20,692 nt of DNA from Chloroflexota bacterium (GCA_022574265.1 JACZSI010000009.1:1-20692), one strand, 5' to 3'. Shown: positions 8,051-15,147, counted from the first letter of the stretch. Translations and numbers: made by a program. The notes: generated by a model from the letters alone, not told the origin.

Positions 8051-8087
8051 GCCGCTGCCCCACCCACGGCCCGCTTGAAGAACGAGT

Positions 8088-8891
8088 GTGACGACACCGC
8101 CGCCAACGCCCATCGTCGACGCCCACCATCAGTTCGTGGAGAGCCCCGCTCGGCGGCTCCCCGCGGACCTCGCGCCGCTGCTCGCCTGGCATGGTGTCGT
8201 GAGCACCGTGCTCGTCCAGCCCCTCGCGTCCGATGAGCAGACCGGCCGGGCCGTCGCGCTCGCCGCCGAGACCGGCTTCGTCGCGGCGCTCGTGCCGTGG
8301 GTTGACGTGACCGCGCCGTCGCTGGCCAAGCGGCTTGACGAGCTCGCCAAGAGCCCCAAGCTGCGCGGCGTCTGCGTGCTGGCGTCCGCGGAGGCCGACA
8401 ACCGCTGGCTGGCGCGCGACGACGTGCTGGCGGGGCTCGGGATGGTGGCCGAGCGAGGGCTCTCGCTGGACGTGCTCGTGGAGCCCCGCAACCTGCCGTC
8501 GGTCGGCGAGGTGGCGGCCCGGCTCCCGGGCCTCTCCATCGCCGTCTGCCATCTGGGCGGCCCGTCCATCGGCTGGGGCCAGCGGGAGCCTTGGGGCGTG
8601 TACCTGCTGAACCTGGCATCCCGCCCGAACGTGGTGATGAAGCTCTCAGGCCTCCTGAGCCTGGACGCACGCCCGTGGAACGCCGCGCACATCCGGGGCT
8701 TCGTCGAGCACGTCGTCCGGCTCTTCGGCTACGAGCGGATGATGTTCGGCTCGGACTGGCCGGCCCACGACGACGTGGCGACCTACGCCCAGGTGATGGA
8801 GTCCGCGATCGCCGCCGCCGAGCCCATGACCAGCGCCCAGCGCGAGCGGCTCCTCGCCGGCACCGCCCAGGAGTTCTACCGCATCGGGTAG
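8088..8891 (+). CDS. Amidohydrolase-2 / COG3618-type TIM-barrel hydrolase
   Basis: A predicted cytoplasmic hydrolase of 267 residues, the usual length for amidohydrolase-2 proteins (lactonases, decarboxylases, 2-pyrone-4,6-dicarboxylate hydrolase). It starts TPIVDAHHQF, where the family has DxHxHxW, then shows KLRGVCVLAS, the barrel histidine in VCHLGGP, NVVMKLSGL, and the end motif MMFGSDWPAHD with the catalytic aspartate. The second histidine of the first metal motif is glutamine (H13-x-Q15), so metal binding may be altered. The start is a GTG at 8088 with only a weak ribosome binding site. It is a single-gene unit ending in a palindrome shared with the opposing LLM gene. The substrate cannot be predicted. 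Confidence 0.83.
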   Translation: MTTPPPTPIVDAHHQFVESPARRLPADLAPLLAWHGVVSTVLVQPLASDEQTGRAVALAAETGFVAALVPWVDVTAPSLAKRLDELAKSPKLRGVCVLASAEADNRWLARDDVLAGLGMVAERGLSLDVLVEPRNLPSVGEVAARLPGLSIAVCHLGGPSIGWGQREPWGVYLLNLASRPNVVMKLSGLLSLDARPWNAAHIRGFVEHVVRLFGYERMMFGSDWPAHDDVATYAQVMESAIAAAEPMTSAQRERLLAGTAQEFYRIG

Positions 8892-8916
8892 GGCGCGATT
8901 CATCGCGCCCCTACCC
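8886..8916. repeat. Palindromic element spanning two convergent stop codons
   Basis: GGGTAGGGCGCGAT and its complement, with one extra C, form a stem of about 14 pairs around TC. It covers the stop codons of the amidohydrolase and of the LLM oxidoreductase. It probably ends transcription from both sides, although there is no T-run. Very similar palindromes (GGGGCG..ATTCAT..CGCCCC) are, from memory, dispersed between genes in many environmental bacterial genomes, so it may also be an interspersed repeat. Confidence 0.6.
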
Positions 8917-9846
8917 ATTGCGGAACTCCGGCACGACCCGCTCCGCGAATAGCTCGATCGAGTCCGCGTCCCGGTCGGGGAAGAACACCATCGCGGTCGC
9001 GAGCCCCGCGGCCTCGTACGCGCGCAGCTGTGCGATGACGTCGGCTGGCGTGCCCACGAGCCCCCGATGCCCCCCGCGCTCCGGCGAGCCCAACGCCTCC
9101 CACTTCGCCACCGCCGCCTCGCTTGTCGGCGCGAGCACCGCCCGTTCGAGCACGGAGACCTCGATCGCAGCCGGATCCCGCCCGGCGCCCGCGCACTCGC
9201 GCCCCAGGGCTTCGATGAGCGCGGCGAGCCGGCCGGGGCCCGGCAGCACGAAGTTCGCGAGATCGGCGTGGCGTGCGACGCTGCGGAGCGTCAGCTTGCC
9301 AGAGCCTCCGATGAGCAGCCGCGGCCGGTGCAGCGGCTTCGGCTCGAGCACGGCATCGCGCAGGGTGAAGTGACGCCCGTCAAACGTCGTCGTGGGCCGC
9401 TCCCACAGCATCCGCACGGCCTCCGCGGTCTCCTCCAGCATCTCCGCGCGCTCGGATGCGGCGGGGTAGGGGAGCCCGAGCGCTTCGTACTCGGCGCGGT
9501 AGCCCCCCGAGCCGAGCCCGAGCAGCATGCGCCCGCCGCTGATGACGTCGAGCGTCGCCGCCGCCGCCGCCAGCTGGGGGGGGGTGTGCAGCGTGACGTT
9601 GCTGACGAGCGTGAGCAGCCCGATGCGCTCGGTCGCCGTGGCGACGGCCGCGAGCGCGAGCCACGGGTCGAGCACCGGCGTGGCCGGCCCTTCGACCGCC
9701 GGGAACGGCACGACGTGGTCGCTCACGGAGAAGTAGGCGAACCCAGCAGCCTCGGCCGCGCGCGCCCGCTCACGGAGCTCGGGGTAGATGTCCGCCGCGC
9801 TGCCCGTCGAGGGAGCGTGGGACTGCGTATGGAATCCGAAGCGCAC
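8911..9846 (-). CDS. LLM-class (F420-type) flavin-dependent oxidoreductase
   Basis: A luciferase-like monooxygenase-family protein of 311 residues; such proteins use FMN or coenzyme F420 to reduce or oxygenate small molecules. Visible are the strand-one start MRFGFHTQ, FAYFSVSDHVVPF, LTLVSNVTLHTPPQLA, the signature LDVISGGRMLLGLGSGGYRAEYEALG, RPRLLIGGSGKLTLRSVARHAD and a closing GLVGTPADVIAQL. The LGLGSG..EYEALG arrangement favours the F420 subgroup over bacterial luciferase, but cofactor use is inferred. The GTG start at 9846-9844 is two bases after the stop of the HdrB-like gene, so it is the last gene of the redox operon and probably translationally coupled. Confidence 0.87.
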   Translation of the reverse strand: MRFGFHTQSHAPSTGSAADIYPELRERARAAEAAGFAYFSVSDHVVPFPAVEGPATPVLDPWLALAAVATATERIGLLTLVSNVTLHTPPQLAAAAATLDVISGGRMLLGLGSGGYRAEYEALGLPYPAASERAEMLEETAEAVRMLWERPTTTFDGRHFTLRDAVLEPKPLHRPRLLIGGSGKLTLRSVARHADLANFVLPGPGRLAALIEALGRECAGAGRDPAAIEVSVLERAVLAPTSEAAVAKWEALGSPERGGHRGLVGTPADVIAQLRAYEAAGLATAMVFFPDRDADSIELFAERVVPEFRNG

Positions 9847-9848
9847 GC

Positions 9849-10736
9849 CTACGTCGCGGTGACGGCGGCCTCGACCGGCTCCAGCTGGGCGACGATCTTG
9901 GCGGTGGAGACGAAGTGACGTCCCAGGCCGAGCCCCTTGGGGTCGAGGCCGAGGGCGAGTCCCACCATCTGCGGCAGGTGGAGGATCGGCATCTCGATCG
10001 TGCGCCGCGCCGCCGCCGCCGCCTGCGTCTGCTCGCCGTCCAGCTCCAGGTGGCAGAGCGGGCAGGGCGTCACCATGGCGTCCGCGCCGTTGTCCTTGGC
10101 TTCACCCGTGTGCTTGGCCGTCATGGCCAGGGCGTTGGGCTCGTTGATGGTCAAGCTCGGGAACCCGCAGCACTTCCCCTTGCCGCTGATGTTCACGACC
10201 GTCCCACCGAGGACCTCGGTGATCTTCTCGATGTACGTCCTGCGCTCCCGCCGGCCGACCACGTCCGCCGGCCGCCGCAGGTAGCAGCCGTAGAAGGGCG
10301 AGAAGCCCATGCCTTCCAGCGGGCGCCGGACGAGGGCCTTGAGCTCGTCGAGCCCGAAGTCCTCCACGAGCACCCACAGGAAGTGCTTCACCTCCGTCGT
10401 GCCCTGGTATTCGAGGCCTTCGGCCGCGAGGTACTCCTTGTTGATGAACGCGCGGTACTCCGGGTCTTGCAGCCGCAGGGCCGCCGCTCCGATGACGCCC
10501 TGGCACGTGCTGCAGATCGTCATCAGCGCCAGACCCATCTGCTCCGCCTTGGCCAGCGTGCGCGCGTTGATGGGGTCGGAGACCTCGCTCGTCAGCACGC
10601 CCGCGCCGCTGCACCCGACGTCCGTCAGCTCCTCGACCTCCATGTCGAGCAGGCCCATGACCTGCACGACCGACTCGTACAGCTCGGGGCACGATCCCTT
10701 GGACACGCACCCGGGATAGAACGCGAAGCGGTTCAT
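9849..10736 (-). CDS. HdrB/SdhE-like protein with two CCG domains
   Basis: Related to subunit B of CoB-CoM heterodisulfide reductase and to SdhE of class-E succinate dehydrogenases, which carry non-cubane [4Fe-4S] clusters in CCG domains. The 295-residue protein has C10, C42, C75 and C78 in the first domain and C151, C189-C190, C225 and C228 in the second. The second domain is complete (GCY, KCCGFPS, TPCPLCH). In the first, the paired cysteines read VGCSGAG, so one cysteine is serine. The ATG at 10736-10734 is chosen over the one at 10754 because AAAGGAG lies just before it. It follows sdhB by 49 bases and probably forms the third subunit of the complex, in place of a heme-containing membrane anchor. 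Confidence 0.87.
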   Translation of the reverse strand: MNRFAFYPGCVSKGSCPELYESVVQVMGLLDMEVEELTDVGCSGAGVLTSEVSDPINARTLAKAEQMGLALMTICSTCQGVIGAAALRLQDPEYRAFINKEYLAAEGLEYQGTTEVKHFLWVLVEDFGLDELKALVRRPLEGMGFSPFYGCYLRRPADVVGRRERRTYIEKITEVLGGTVVNISGKGKCCGFPSLTINEPNALAMTAKHTGEAKDNGADAMVTPCPLCHLELDGEQTQAAAAARRTIEMPILHLPQMVGLALGLDPKGLGLGRHFVSTAKIVAQLEPVEAAVTAT

Positions 10737-10764
10737 CGCACGGTCTCCTTTCATAGCAGGACCA

Positions 10765-10793
10765 GGGTCATCGCTGGGGCCTGGGTCATCGCT
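10765..10793. repeat. Short direct repeat at the end of the SdhB-like gene
   Basis: GGGTCATCGCT occurs twice with an 18-base period (10765-10775 and 10783-10793), and the second copy contains the sdhB-like stop codon. It looks like a small local duplication. Confidence 0.45.
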
Positions 10794-11754
10794 CGGTCCG
10801 AGTGACCTCGCGGTAGCGCGCGAACAGCGCCTTGATCGCGCTCGCGCCGGGGCGTTTGGGGTGTGGCAGCAGGTTCGCCTTGCCGCGACGGAGTGCGGCG
10901 AGCCCGGTGGGCATCATCTTCAGCCCGCCCTTGATCAGCCCGCCGTAGGACTGGATGGCGACGTTGCGCTCGTCGAGCCAGCCGTGGTTCTCCACGGAGC
11001 GCTCGAAGGCATTGTAGTGGCGCGCCGCCTGCCGGTTGCCGGTGCCCGATTTCACCCCCAGACGCACCGACCGGTCCCGCAGGTCCATGATGCGGTGCGT
11101 CGGGTCGATGTCGAACGGGCAGTGGTCCGAGGCCTCCCAGCAGTGGACGCAGTCCCAGACGCCGTTCGTCTCGCCCGCCTCGACGACCCGCTCCTTGGCG
11201 CGCCCGTCGCGGGGGTCGAACACGTAGCGATACACCTTGGTCAGCGCGGCCGGGCCCTTGAAGTCCAGGTTGACGTCGATGACCGTGCACCCCTGGTCAC
11301 AGATGCCGCACATCGTGCAGCGCATGGCCCTGCGCACGGGTCGCAGATCGTCGTCCGTGACCGCTTGCGCGCCGCCCCAGCCCGCGCCATTGAACACCAC
11401 GCCTGGACTGAAGGAGTTGACCTTGTCCCAGATGAACCGCTTGGCGTCGTACATCACGTCTTTGACCGTGGGTGCGTACGGGATCGGGTCGATCTTGATC
11501 GCGTCGTCCTTGAGCGCCTTGCTCACGGTCGTCAAGCACGTTACTTCCTGCCTGCCGTTCACCAGCATCGTGCAGTCGCCGCAGAAGCCCACGGCGCAGT
11601 TGCCGCGGAAGGCGAGCGTGCCGTCCTGCTCCTCGCGCACCTTGACCAGCGCCTCGAAGACGCTCGTCTCCGGCTCCACGTCCACGTGGTAGGCCTGATA
11701 CGTGGCGTCTTTCGTGCGGCCATCGCCCCGCCGGACGTTGAAGGTCAGTTCCAC
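10786..11754 (-). CDS. sdhB: Succinate dehydrogenase/fumarate reductase iron-sulfur subunit-like protein
   Basis: Electron-transfer subunit of an SDH/FRD-type complex, 322 residues. The ferredoxin-type [2Fe-2S] ligands are C53, C58, C61 and C73 (FRGNCAVGFCGDCTMLVNG). A second cluster region is CTMCGICDQGC (C146, C149, C152, C156). A third group is CVHCWEASDHCP (C202, C205, C212), whose spacing differs from the E. coli pattern. It is longer than the usual 230-250 residues, with a basic C-terminal tail of about 100 residues after the last cluster. The GTG start has AAAGGAG seven bases upstream. It lies 33 bases after the flavoprotein gene and should link flavin electrons to the HdrB-like protein. 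The physiological reaction is uncertain because the flavoprotein is atypical. Confidence 0.88.
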   Translation of the reverse strand: MELTFNVRRGDGRTKDATYQAYHVDVEPETSVFEALVKVREEQDGTLAFRGNCAVGFCGDCTMLVNGRQEVTCLTTVSKALKDDAIKIDPIPYAPTVKDVMYDAKRFIWDKVNSFSPGVVFNGAGWGGAQAVTDDDLRPVRRAMRCTMCGICDQGCTVIDVNLDFKGPAALTKVYRYVFDPRDGRAKERVVEAGETNGVWDCVHCWEASDHCPFDIDPTHRIMDLRDRSVRLGVKSGTGNRQAARHYNAFERSVENHGWLDERNVAIQSYGGLIKGGLKMMPTGLAALRRGKANLLPHPKRPGASAIKALFARYREVTRTER

Positions 11755-11787
11755 GCGCGTCTCCTTTCGGTCACGTCCCTTCGCGGC

Positions 11788-13389
11788 TCAGCCACCGGGG
11801 GCCACCGCCGGGCTCTCGCGCAGCACAGGCCCCGCCTCCGACGCCGTCACCAGCTGATGCACGCTCCAACGGGCGTCGTCCCGCGCGGCGTAGTCGCTCC
11901 GGAAGTGTACGCCTCGACTCTCCTGACGGCCCAGTGCGCTCGCGGCGATCGCCTCGGCCACGTCCAGCAGAGACCCCAGGTCGAGGTACTGCGCCAGCCC
12001 GAAGTTGTAATCGGCGCTGGTGGAGCCTGCGCCGAGGGACCCGTGCGTCTCTTTCATCTCGACGATGCGCCGTGCCGCCTCTTGGAGCCCGCCCGCGTCC
12101 CGGACCATGCCCGCCTTGCCGTGCATCAGCCCCGCCAGCTCGCGGCGCATGGCGGCCAGCGGCTCGCCACCAGGGCGCCCGAGCGCCTTGGCGGTCATGG
12201 CACGGTCGCGGTGGAGTGGTCTGTCCGCCTCCTCGGGCTCCGCCGTGGAAGAGGCATGGTCCGCCGCGGCCAGTCCGGCGGCCTTGCCGGACGCCACGGA
12301 GCTCAGCAGGAAGTTGCCATCCAGTCCGGCCGCGCCGTGGAACCCCGTCCCCGCGCACTCCCCAGCGGCATAGACCCCCTTGATACCCGTGGCGCCCTGG
12401 GCGTCGACGGCGATGCCTCCCAGCAGGCGGTGCATCGCCGGACGCACCGGCAGCGGTTCCTTCGCCATGTCCAGACCGGTGAGCTGCTTCACCCGGTGGG
12501 AGGTGTTGAAGAAGAGGCCCTTCGCCTGATCGGCGTCCCACGCTCCCGTCATCTCCACCCCACCGTCGTCAGCAGCCTGCTGGAGCGCCCGCAAGAAGGC
12601 GCCCGGTCCCGCGCCGTCATCCCCGGTGACGGTCCCGCCGGCGGTCGCCAAGACAGCGCCGTGCGCCCAGGCGATCTCGGTGATCGCTAGGCGGTGGCCT
12701 TTGAGCACCGCTGGGTGGTACTGGACGAACTCCATGTCCACGAGCGGTGCCCCCGCGCGATACGCCATCGCGATGCCGTCACCGGTGCAGTGCAGGGAGG
12801 CGGTGCTCGGCTCGTACAGACGCCGGGGACCCCCCGTGGCGAGTACCACCGCCTTGGCCCCGAGCGTCTGAAGCTCGCCGGTGGCCTGCTCCAGCGCGAT
12901 CACGCCCGTGCAACCACCGTCCTCGACGGCGAGCGAGGTGGCGGTCCACTCTTCGTAGAACGTGATCCCCGCCCGCACCGCCTGCTCGTACAGCGTCTGC
13001 AGGATGACGAGGCCCGCCATGTCGTCGACGTAGGCGGCGCGGGCGGTGCCCGCGCCACGGAGCTGGAGGCACGCGAGCGCGGTGCCGCTGCGATTGAAGG
13101 GAACGCCAAGCTGGTCGAGCTCCCTCACGAGCTCTGGCGCTGCTTCGCACACGGCGTCGACCACTTGGGCGACGCAGAGGCCGTCGCCCCACGCGCTCGT
13201 GTCCGCGGCGTGCGCTTTCCACGTGTCGCCCGCGATCAGCGCCGCGTTGAGCCCGTCTTGGATCGCGACGGAGTAGCTGCGCGTCGGGTGCGACCTCGAG
13301 GCGATGGCGACTTCGGCCCCGCGGCTGCTCGCCGCCAGCGCCGCCCGGAGCCCGGCTATCCCACCACCGACGACGAGGACATCGTGCAT
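11788..13389 (-). CDS. SdhA/FrdA-like flavoprotein with altered active site
   Basis: FAD-binding oxidoreductase of the succinate dehydrogenase/fumarate reductase/L-aspartate oxidase superfamily, 533 residues. The Rossmann motif VLVVGGGIAGLRAA is at the start, LATGGPRRLYE in the middle, and YAAGECAGTGFHGAAGLDGN late. Retained relative to E. coli SdhA are H225 (QYHP), T237-E238 and H320. Changed are the covalent-FAD histidine (PTRSH becomes PTRSY, Y39), the catalytic arginine of GRDVVAR (here GPGAFLR, P262), and the substrate arginine of GANRLGGN (here GAAGLDGN, G355). The ATG at 13389-13387 follows GGAGAAG. Labelling it succinate dehydrogenase would overstate the case; it may oxidise or reduce a different substrate and pass electrons to the adjacent SdhB- and HdrB-like subunits. 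Confidence 0.85.
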   Translation of the reverse strand: MHDVLVVGGGIAGLRAALAASSRGAEVAIASRSHPTRSYSVAIQDGLNAALIAGDTWKAHAADTSAWGDGLCVAQVVDAVCEAAPELVRELDQLGVPFNRSGTALACLQLRGAGTARAAYVDDMAGLVILQTLYEQAVRAGITFYEEWTATSLAVEDGGCTGVIALEQATGELQTLGAKAVVLATGGPRRLYEPSTASLHCTGDGIAMAYRAGAPLVDMEFVQYHPAVLKGHRLAITEIAWAHGAVLATAGGTVTGDDGAGPGAFLRALQQAADDGGVEMTGAWDADQAKGLFFNTSHRVKQLTGLDMAKEPLPVRPAMHRLLGGIAVDAQGATGIKGVYAAGECAGTGFHGAAGLDGNFLLSSVASGKAAGLAAADHASSTAEPEEADRPLHRDRAMTAKALGRPGGEPLAAMRRELAGLMHGKAGMVRDAGGLQEAARRIVEMKETHGSLGAGSTSADYNFGLAQYLDLGSLLDVAEAIAASALGRQESRGVHFRSDYAARDDARWSVHQLVTASEAGPVLRESPAVAPGG

Positions 13390-13404
13390 GCACTTCTCCA
13401 AGAG

Positions 13405-13428
13405 GGCCACTGCCTTGAGGCAGTGGCC
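13405..13428 (-). promoter_or_regulatory. Perfect hairpin in the leader of the SdhA-like gene
   Basis: GGCCACTGCC and GGCAGTGGCC form a perfect ten-base stem around TTGA, in the 49-base gap after the kinase gene. On the transcript it ends five bases before the Shine-Dalgarno GGAG of the flavoprotein gene. With no T-run, it could be an RNA-processing, stability or attenuation element rather than a terminator. Confidence 0.5.
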
Positions 13429-13438
13429 GGTGGTTCGA

Positions 13439-14056
13439 TCAGGACGCGAGCCGCTCCCGCCCCGTCGCGAGCCCGATGAGCTGCTCCAGAGCATCGGGTA
13501 GGCGGTCGTTCATGATGACCGGCACGTCGAGAGCGCGCGCTCTCGCCACCAGGTCCTCCTGGAGCTGGAGGAGACGCGCCAGCTGCTGCTCGTCAAGCCT
13601 CCGGTGCACGTGGGCCGCGCTCAGGGCGCGGGAGTGCAGCGCTCCCCGATCGGTCACGTCGAGCACGCACAGCAGGGTGGCCCCCAGCTCGGCGGGGTCC
13701 AGCACCCCGGGGATCATATGGCTCCCTTCGATCACCAGCCCCATCCCCTCCCGCACCGCGCGGCGTATGCAGGACTCGATGGAAGGCTTGAGCATCTTCG
13801 CCTGGTACAAGACGCCTTGGAAGACGCGGCTGGTCCCGTCCGAGGCGAGCTCGGGCAGCGCTTCCCCCACGTCGAAGGCGTGCATGCCCAGCAGCCGCTG
13901 CTCCGGCTCGGGAAGGAGGGGCCGCACGCTCGCGCGGATGAACCCGGTGCTCAGGTGATGGTCCAGCCCCAGCTCGCGCACGAGCAGGTTCCCCAGCGTC
14001 GTCTTTCCGGTCCCGGGTGCGCCGCCCAACAGGATCACTTTCGGCTCTTGGGCCAT
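13439..14056 (-). CDS. P-loop kinase, 2-phosphoglycerate kinase-like
   Basis: A small ATP-binding kinase of 205 residues. The Walker A motif GGAPGTGKTT (residues 11-20) is followed by GLDHHLSTGFIRASVRPLL, a substrate-side segment like that of 2-phosphoglycerate kinases and related nucleotide kinases, then LVIEGSHMIPGVLDP (Walker B-like) and VIMNDRLPDALEQLI near the end. True 2-phosphoglycerate kinase makes cyclic 2,3-diphosphoglycerate precursor in methanogens; in bacteria this label is mostly by similarity, and the substrate is open. The ATG at 14056-14054 follows GGGGAAG; a longer frame to 14134 lacks support. It is the first gene of the redox operon, 49 bases before the flavoprotein gene. 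Confidence 0.75.
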   Translation of the reverse strand: MAQEPKVILLGGAPGTGKTTLGNLLVRELGLDHHLSTGFIRASVRPLLPEPEQRLLGMHAFDVGEALPELASDGTSRVFQGVLYQAKMLKPSIESCIRRAVREGMGLVIEGSHMIPGVLDPAELGATLLCVLDVTDRGALHSRALSAAHVHRRLDEQQLARLLQLQEDLVARARALDVPVIMNDRLPDALEQLIGLATGRERLAS

Positions 14057-14376
14057 GCACCGCTTCCCCTGCCTGCGGAAAGTAGCCGCGCACGCATCCC
14101 TTTCCGGAGCGGCGCGGGAGCCCAACTCTAGCAAACGGCCGCTCGGCGTGTCCAGAGACCCGCGGCGGCGGGGGCGGCCCGTTGCTTCGTCCGGTCACAA
14201 GGCGGCCGGGGGGCGGCCCTATGCGGGTTAGCACCCAACCCGCACGTGGTGTATTCCCCTCGCCAAGTTGAGGGTTGCTCTGATTTCAGGCCGCGAGCCC
14301 TTGGAGGAGCATGGGATAGGTAACCGTGCCATGAGGCGACATCTCCCAACCGGTGGCACAGGAGTTGGAGCGAACC
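14057..14376. other. 320-base divergent intergenic region
   Basis: Separates the minus-strand redox operon from the plus-strand archaellin genes. It holds the operon promoter near 14125-14154 and a hairpin at 14222-14244 (TGCGGGTT, seven-base loop, AACCCGCA). A second inverted pair, GTGCCA/TGGCAC, lies near 14327-14358 just before the archaellin ribosome binding site. No convincing -35/-10 pair for the archaellin gene and no known riboswitch was recognised. Short open frames here lack ribosome binding sites. Confidence 0.5.
14125..14154 (-). promoter_or_regulatory. Candidate promoter of the redox operon
   Basis: On the minus strand TGGACA (14154-14149) and an extended -10, TGC followed by TAGAGT (14130-14125), are 18 bases apart. 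They lie about 70 bases before the kinase ATG, with no coding sequence between. Confidence 0.5.
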
Positions 14377-15114
14377 ATGTGGAGCGACCTACACCGGCGT
14401 ATGGTCTCCGCCGCGAAGGCGGAGAAGGGTATCACCGGCCTGGAAACAGCGATCATCCTGATCGCGTTCGTGGTCGTCGCGTCCGTCTTCGCCTACACGG
14501 TGCTGACGGCCGGCGTGTTCTCGTCGCAGAAAGCCAGCGAGTCCGTCAACGCCGCGATCGACGAGGTCCGGTCCTCGCTCAAGCTCAGTGGCAATACCAT
14601 CGCGTATAAGGGCGCCGTGGACATCGACGGTGAGGCCAGCACGACCGCCGACCGCGTCGATTCCGTCGTGCGCATCGCGCTCACGATCGGCGTGGCCCTC
14701 CAGGGCGTGCCGCTCGACGTGACGCCCGCCTATCAGATCAACGAAACCAACAACAACCTCGAGCTCAGCGGTGACACGAACTCGCTGGTCATCAACTACA
14801 TCGACCAGAAGCAGGTGATCAGCAACGTGGCCTGGACCGTGGCGTTCAGCGGCTCGAACGACGGCGACTTCTCGCTAGAACCCACCGAGCGCGCGGTCCT
14901 CACCATGTGGCTCCAGGACTACAAGTACGATGCGATCCACGGGCTGTACTACGCGCTGGGGACGGACATCACCGATCCCTTCTTGGACACAGAGGCTGAC
15001 CTGTTGGGCAACTTCGACCTGTTCTCGATCGAGATCAGCCCGGTCCAGGGCACGCCCCTCTTCATCGAGAAAGTCGTGCCTCAGAGCCTGAACGACATCA
15101 TGAATCTGCGCTAG
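14377..15114 (+). CDS. Archaellin-like filament protein, copy 1
   Basis: Likely subunit of an archaellum-type or other type-IV-pilus-like filament on the cell surface. The 245-residue precursor has an 18-residue basic leader ending in AEKG, then ITGLETAIILIAFVVVASVF, the class III signal sequence of archaellins, which is cut after K-G by a prepilin/FlaK-type peptidase and kept as the helical filament core. The remaining 190 or so residues form a beta-rich head (DVTPAYQIN, NDGDFSLEPTERAVL, LEGP-free tail FIEKVVPQSLNDIMNLR). The ATG at 14377 is chosen over GTG 14353 because GGAG lies eight bases before it. A second copy follows 160 bases on. No assembly ATPase, platform protein or peptidase gene is in the window. 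Bacterial flagellin is ruled out by the N-terminus; a pseudopilin role is possible. Confidence 0.83.
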   Translation: MWSDLHRRMVSAAKAEKGITGLETAIILIAFVVVASVFAYTVLTAGVFSSQKASESVNAAIDEVRSSLKLSGNTIAYKGAVDIDGEASTTADRVDSVVRIALTIGVALQGVPLDVTPAYQINETNNNLELSGDTNSLVINYIDQKQVISNVAWTVAFSGSNDGDFSLEPTERAVLTMWLQDYKYDAIHGLYYALGTDITDPFLDTEADLLGNFDLFSIEISPVQGTPLFIEKVVPQSLNDIMNLR

Positions 15115-15124
15115 CGGCAGCCTG

Positions 15125-15147
15125 CCCCGGCGGCTCTCCGCCGCGGG
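15125..15147 (+). terminator. Hairpin between the two archaellin-like genes
   Basis: CGGCGG-CTCT-CCGCCG, extended by a CCC/GGG pair across a bulge, begins 11 bases after the stop of copy 1. Without a T-run it could stabilise the upstream transcript or partly terminate, allowing different levels of the two subunits. Confidence 0.4.

Noticed and set aside
10861..12690. A 609-codon plus-strand frame opposite the SdhA- and SdhB-like genes
   Set aside because: No recognisable motifs. It is antisense to genes with well-conserved cofactor motifs and ribosome binding sites.
11788..13389. L-aspartate oxidase (NadB) as an identity for the flavoprotein
   Set aside because: NadB keeps the GANRLxxNSL arginine that is glycine here, and the adjacent SdhB- and HdrB-like genes point to an electron-transfer complex rather than NAD synthesis.
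13405..13428. Intrinsic terminator after the kinase gene
   Set aside because: The stem is strong but no T-run follows on either strand, and the downstream genes have no obvious promoter of their own.
14128..14349. A 73-codon minus-strand frame in the kinase/archaellin intergenic region
   Set aside because: No ribosome binding site, biased composition and overlap with the probable operon promoter and hairpins.
14057..14376. Possible riboswitch (cyclic-di-GMP type) upstream of the archaellin genes, suggested by GGTAACC-like segments and hairpins
   Set aside because: The conserved core of the cyclic-di-GMP class I RNA (GCAAAGCC-type strand with a GNRA hairpin) could not be found, and the remaining hairpins are not class specific.
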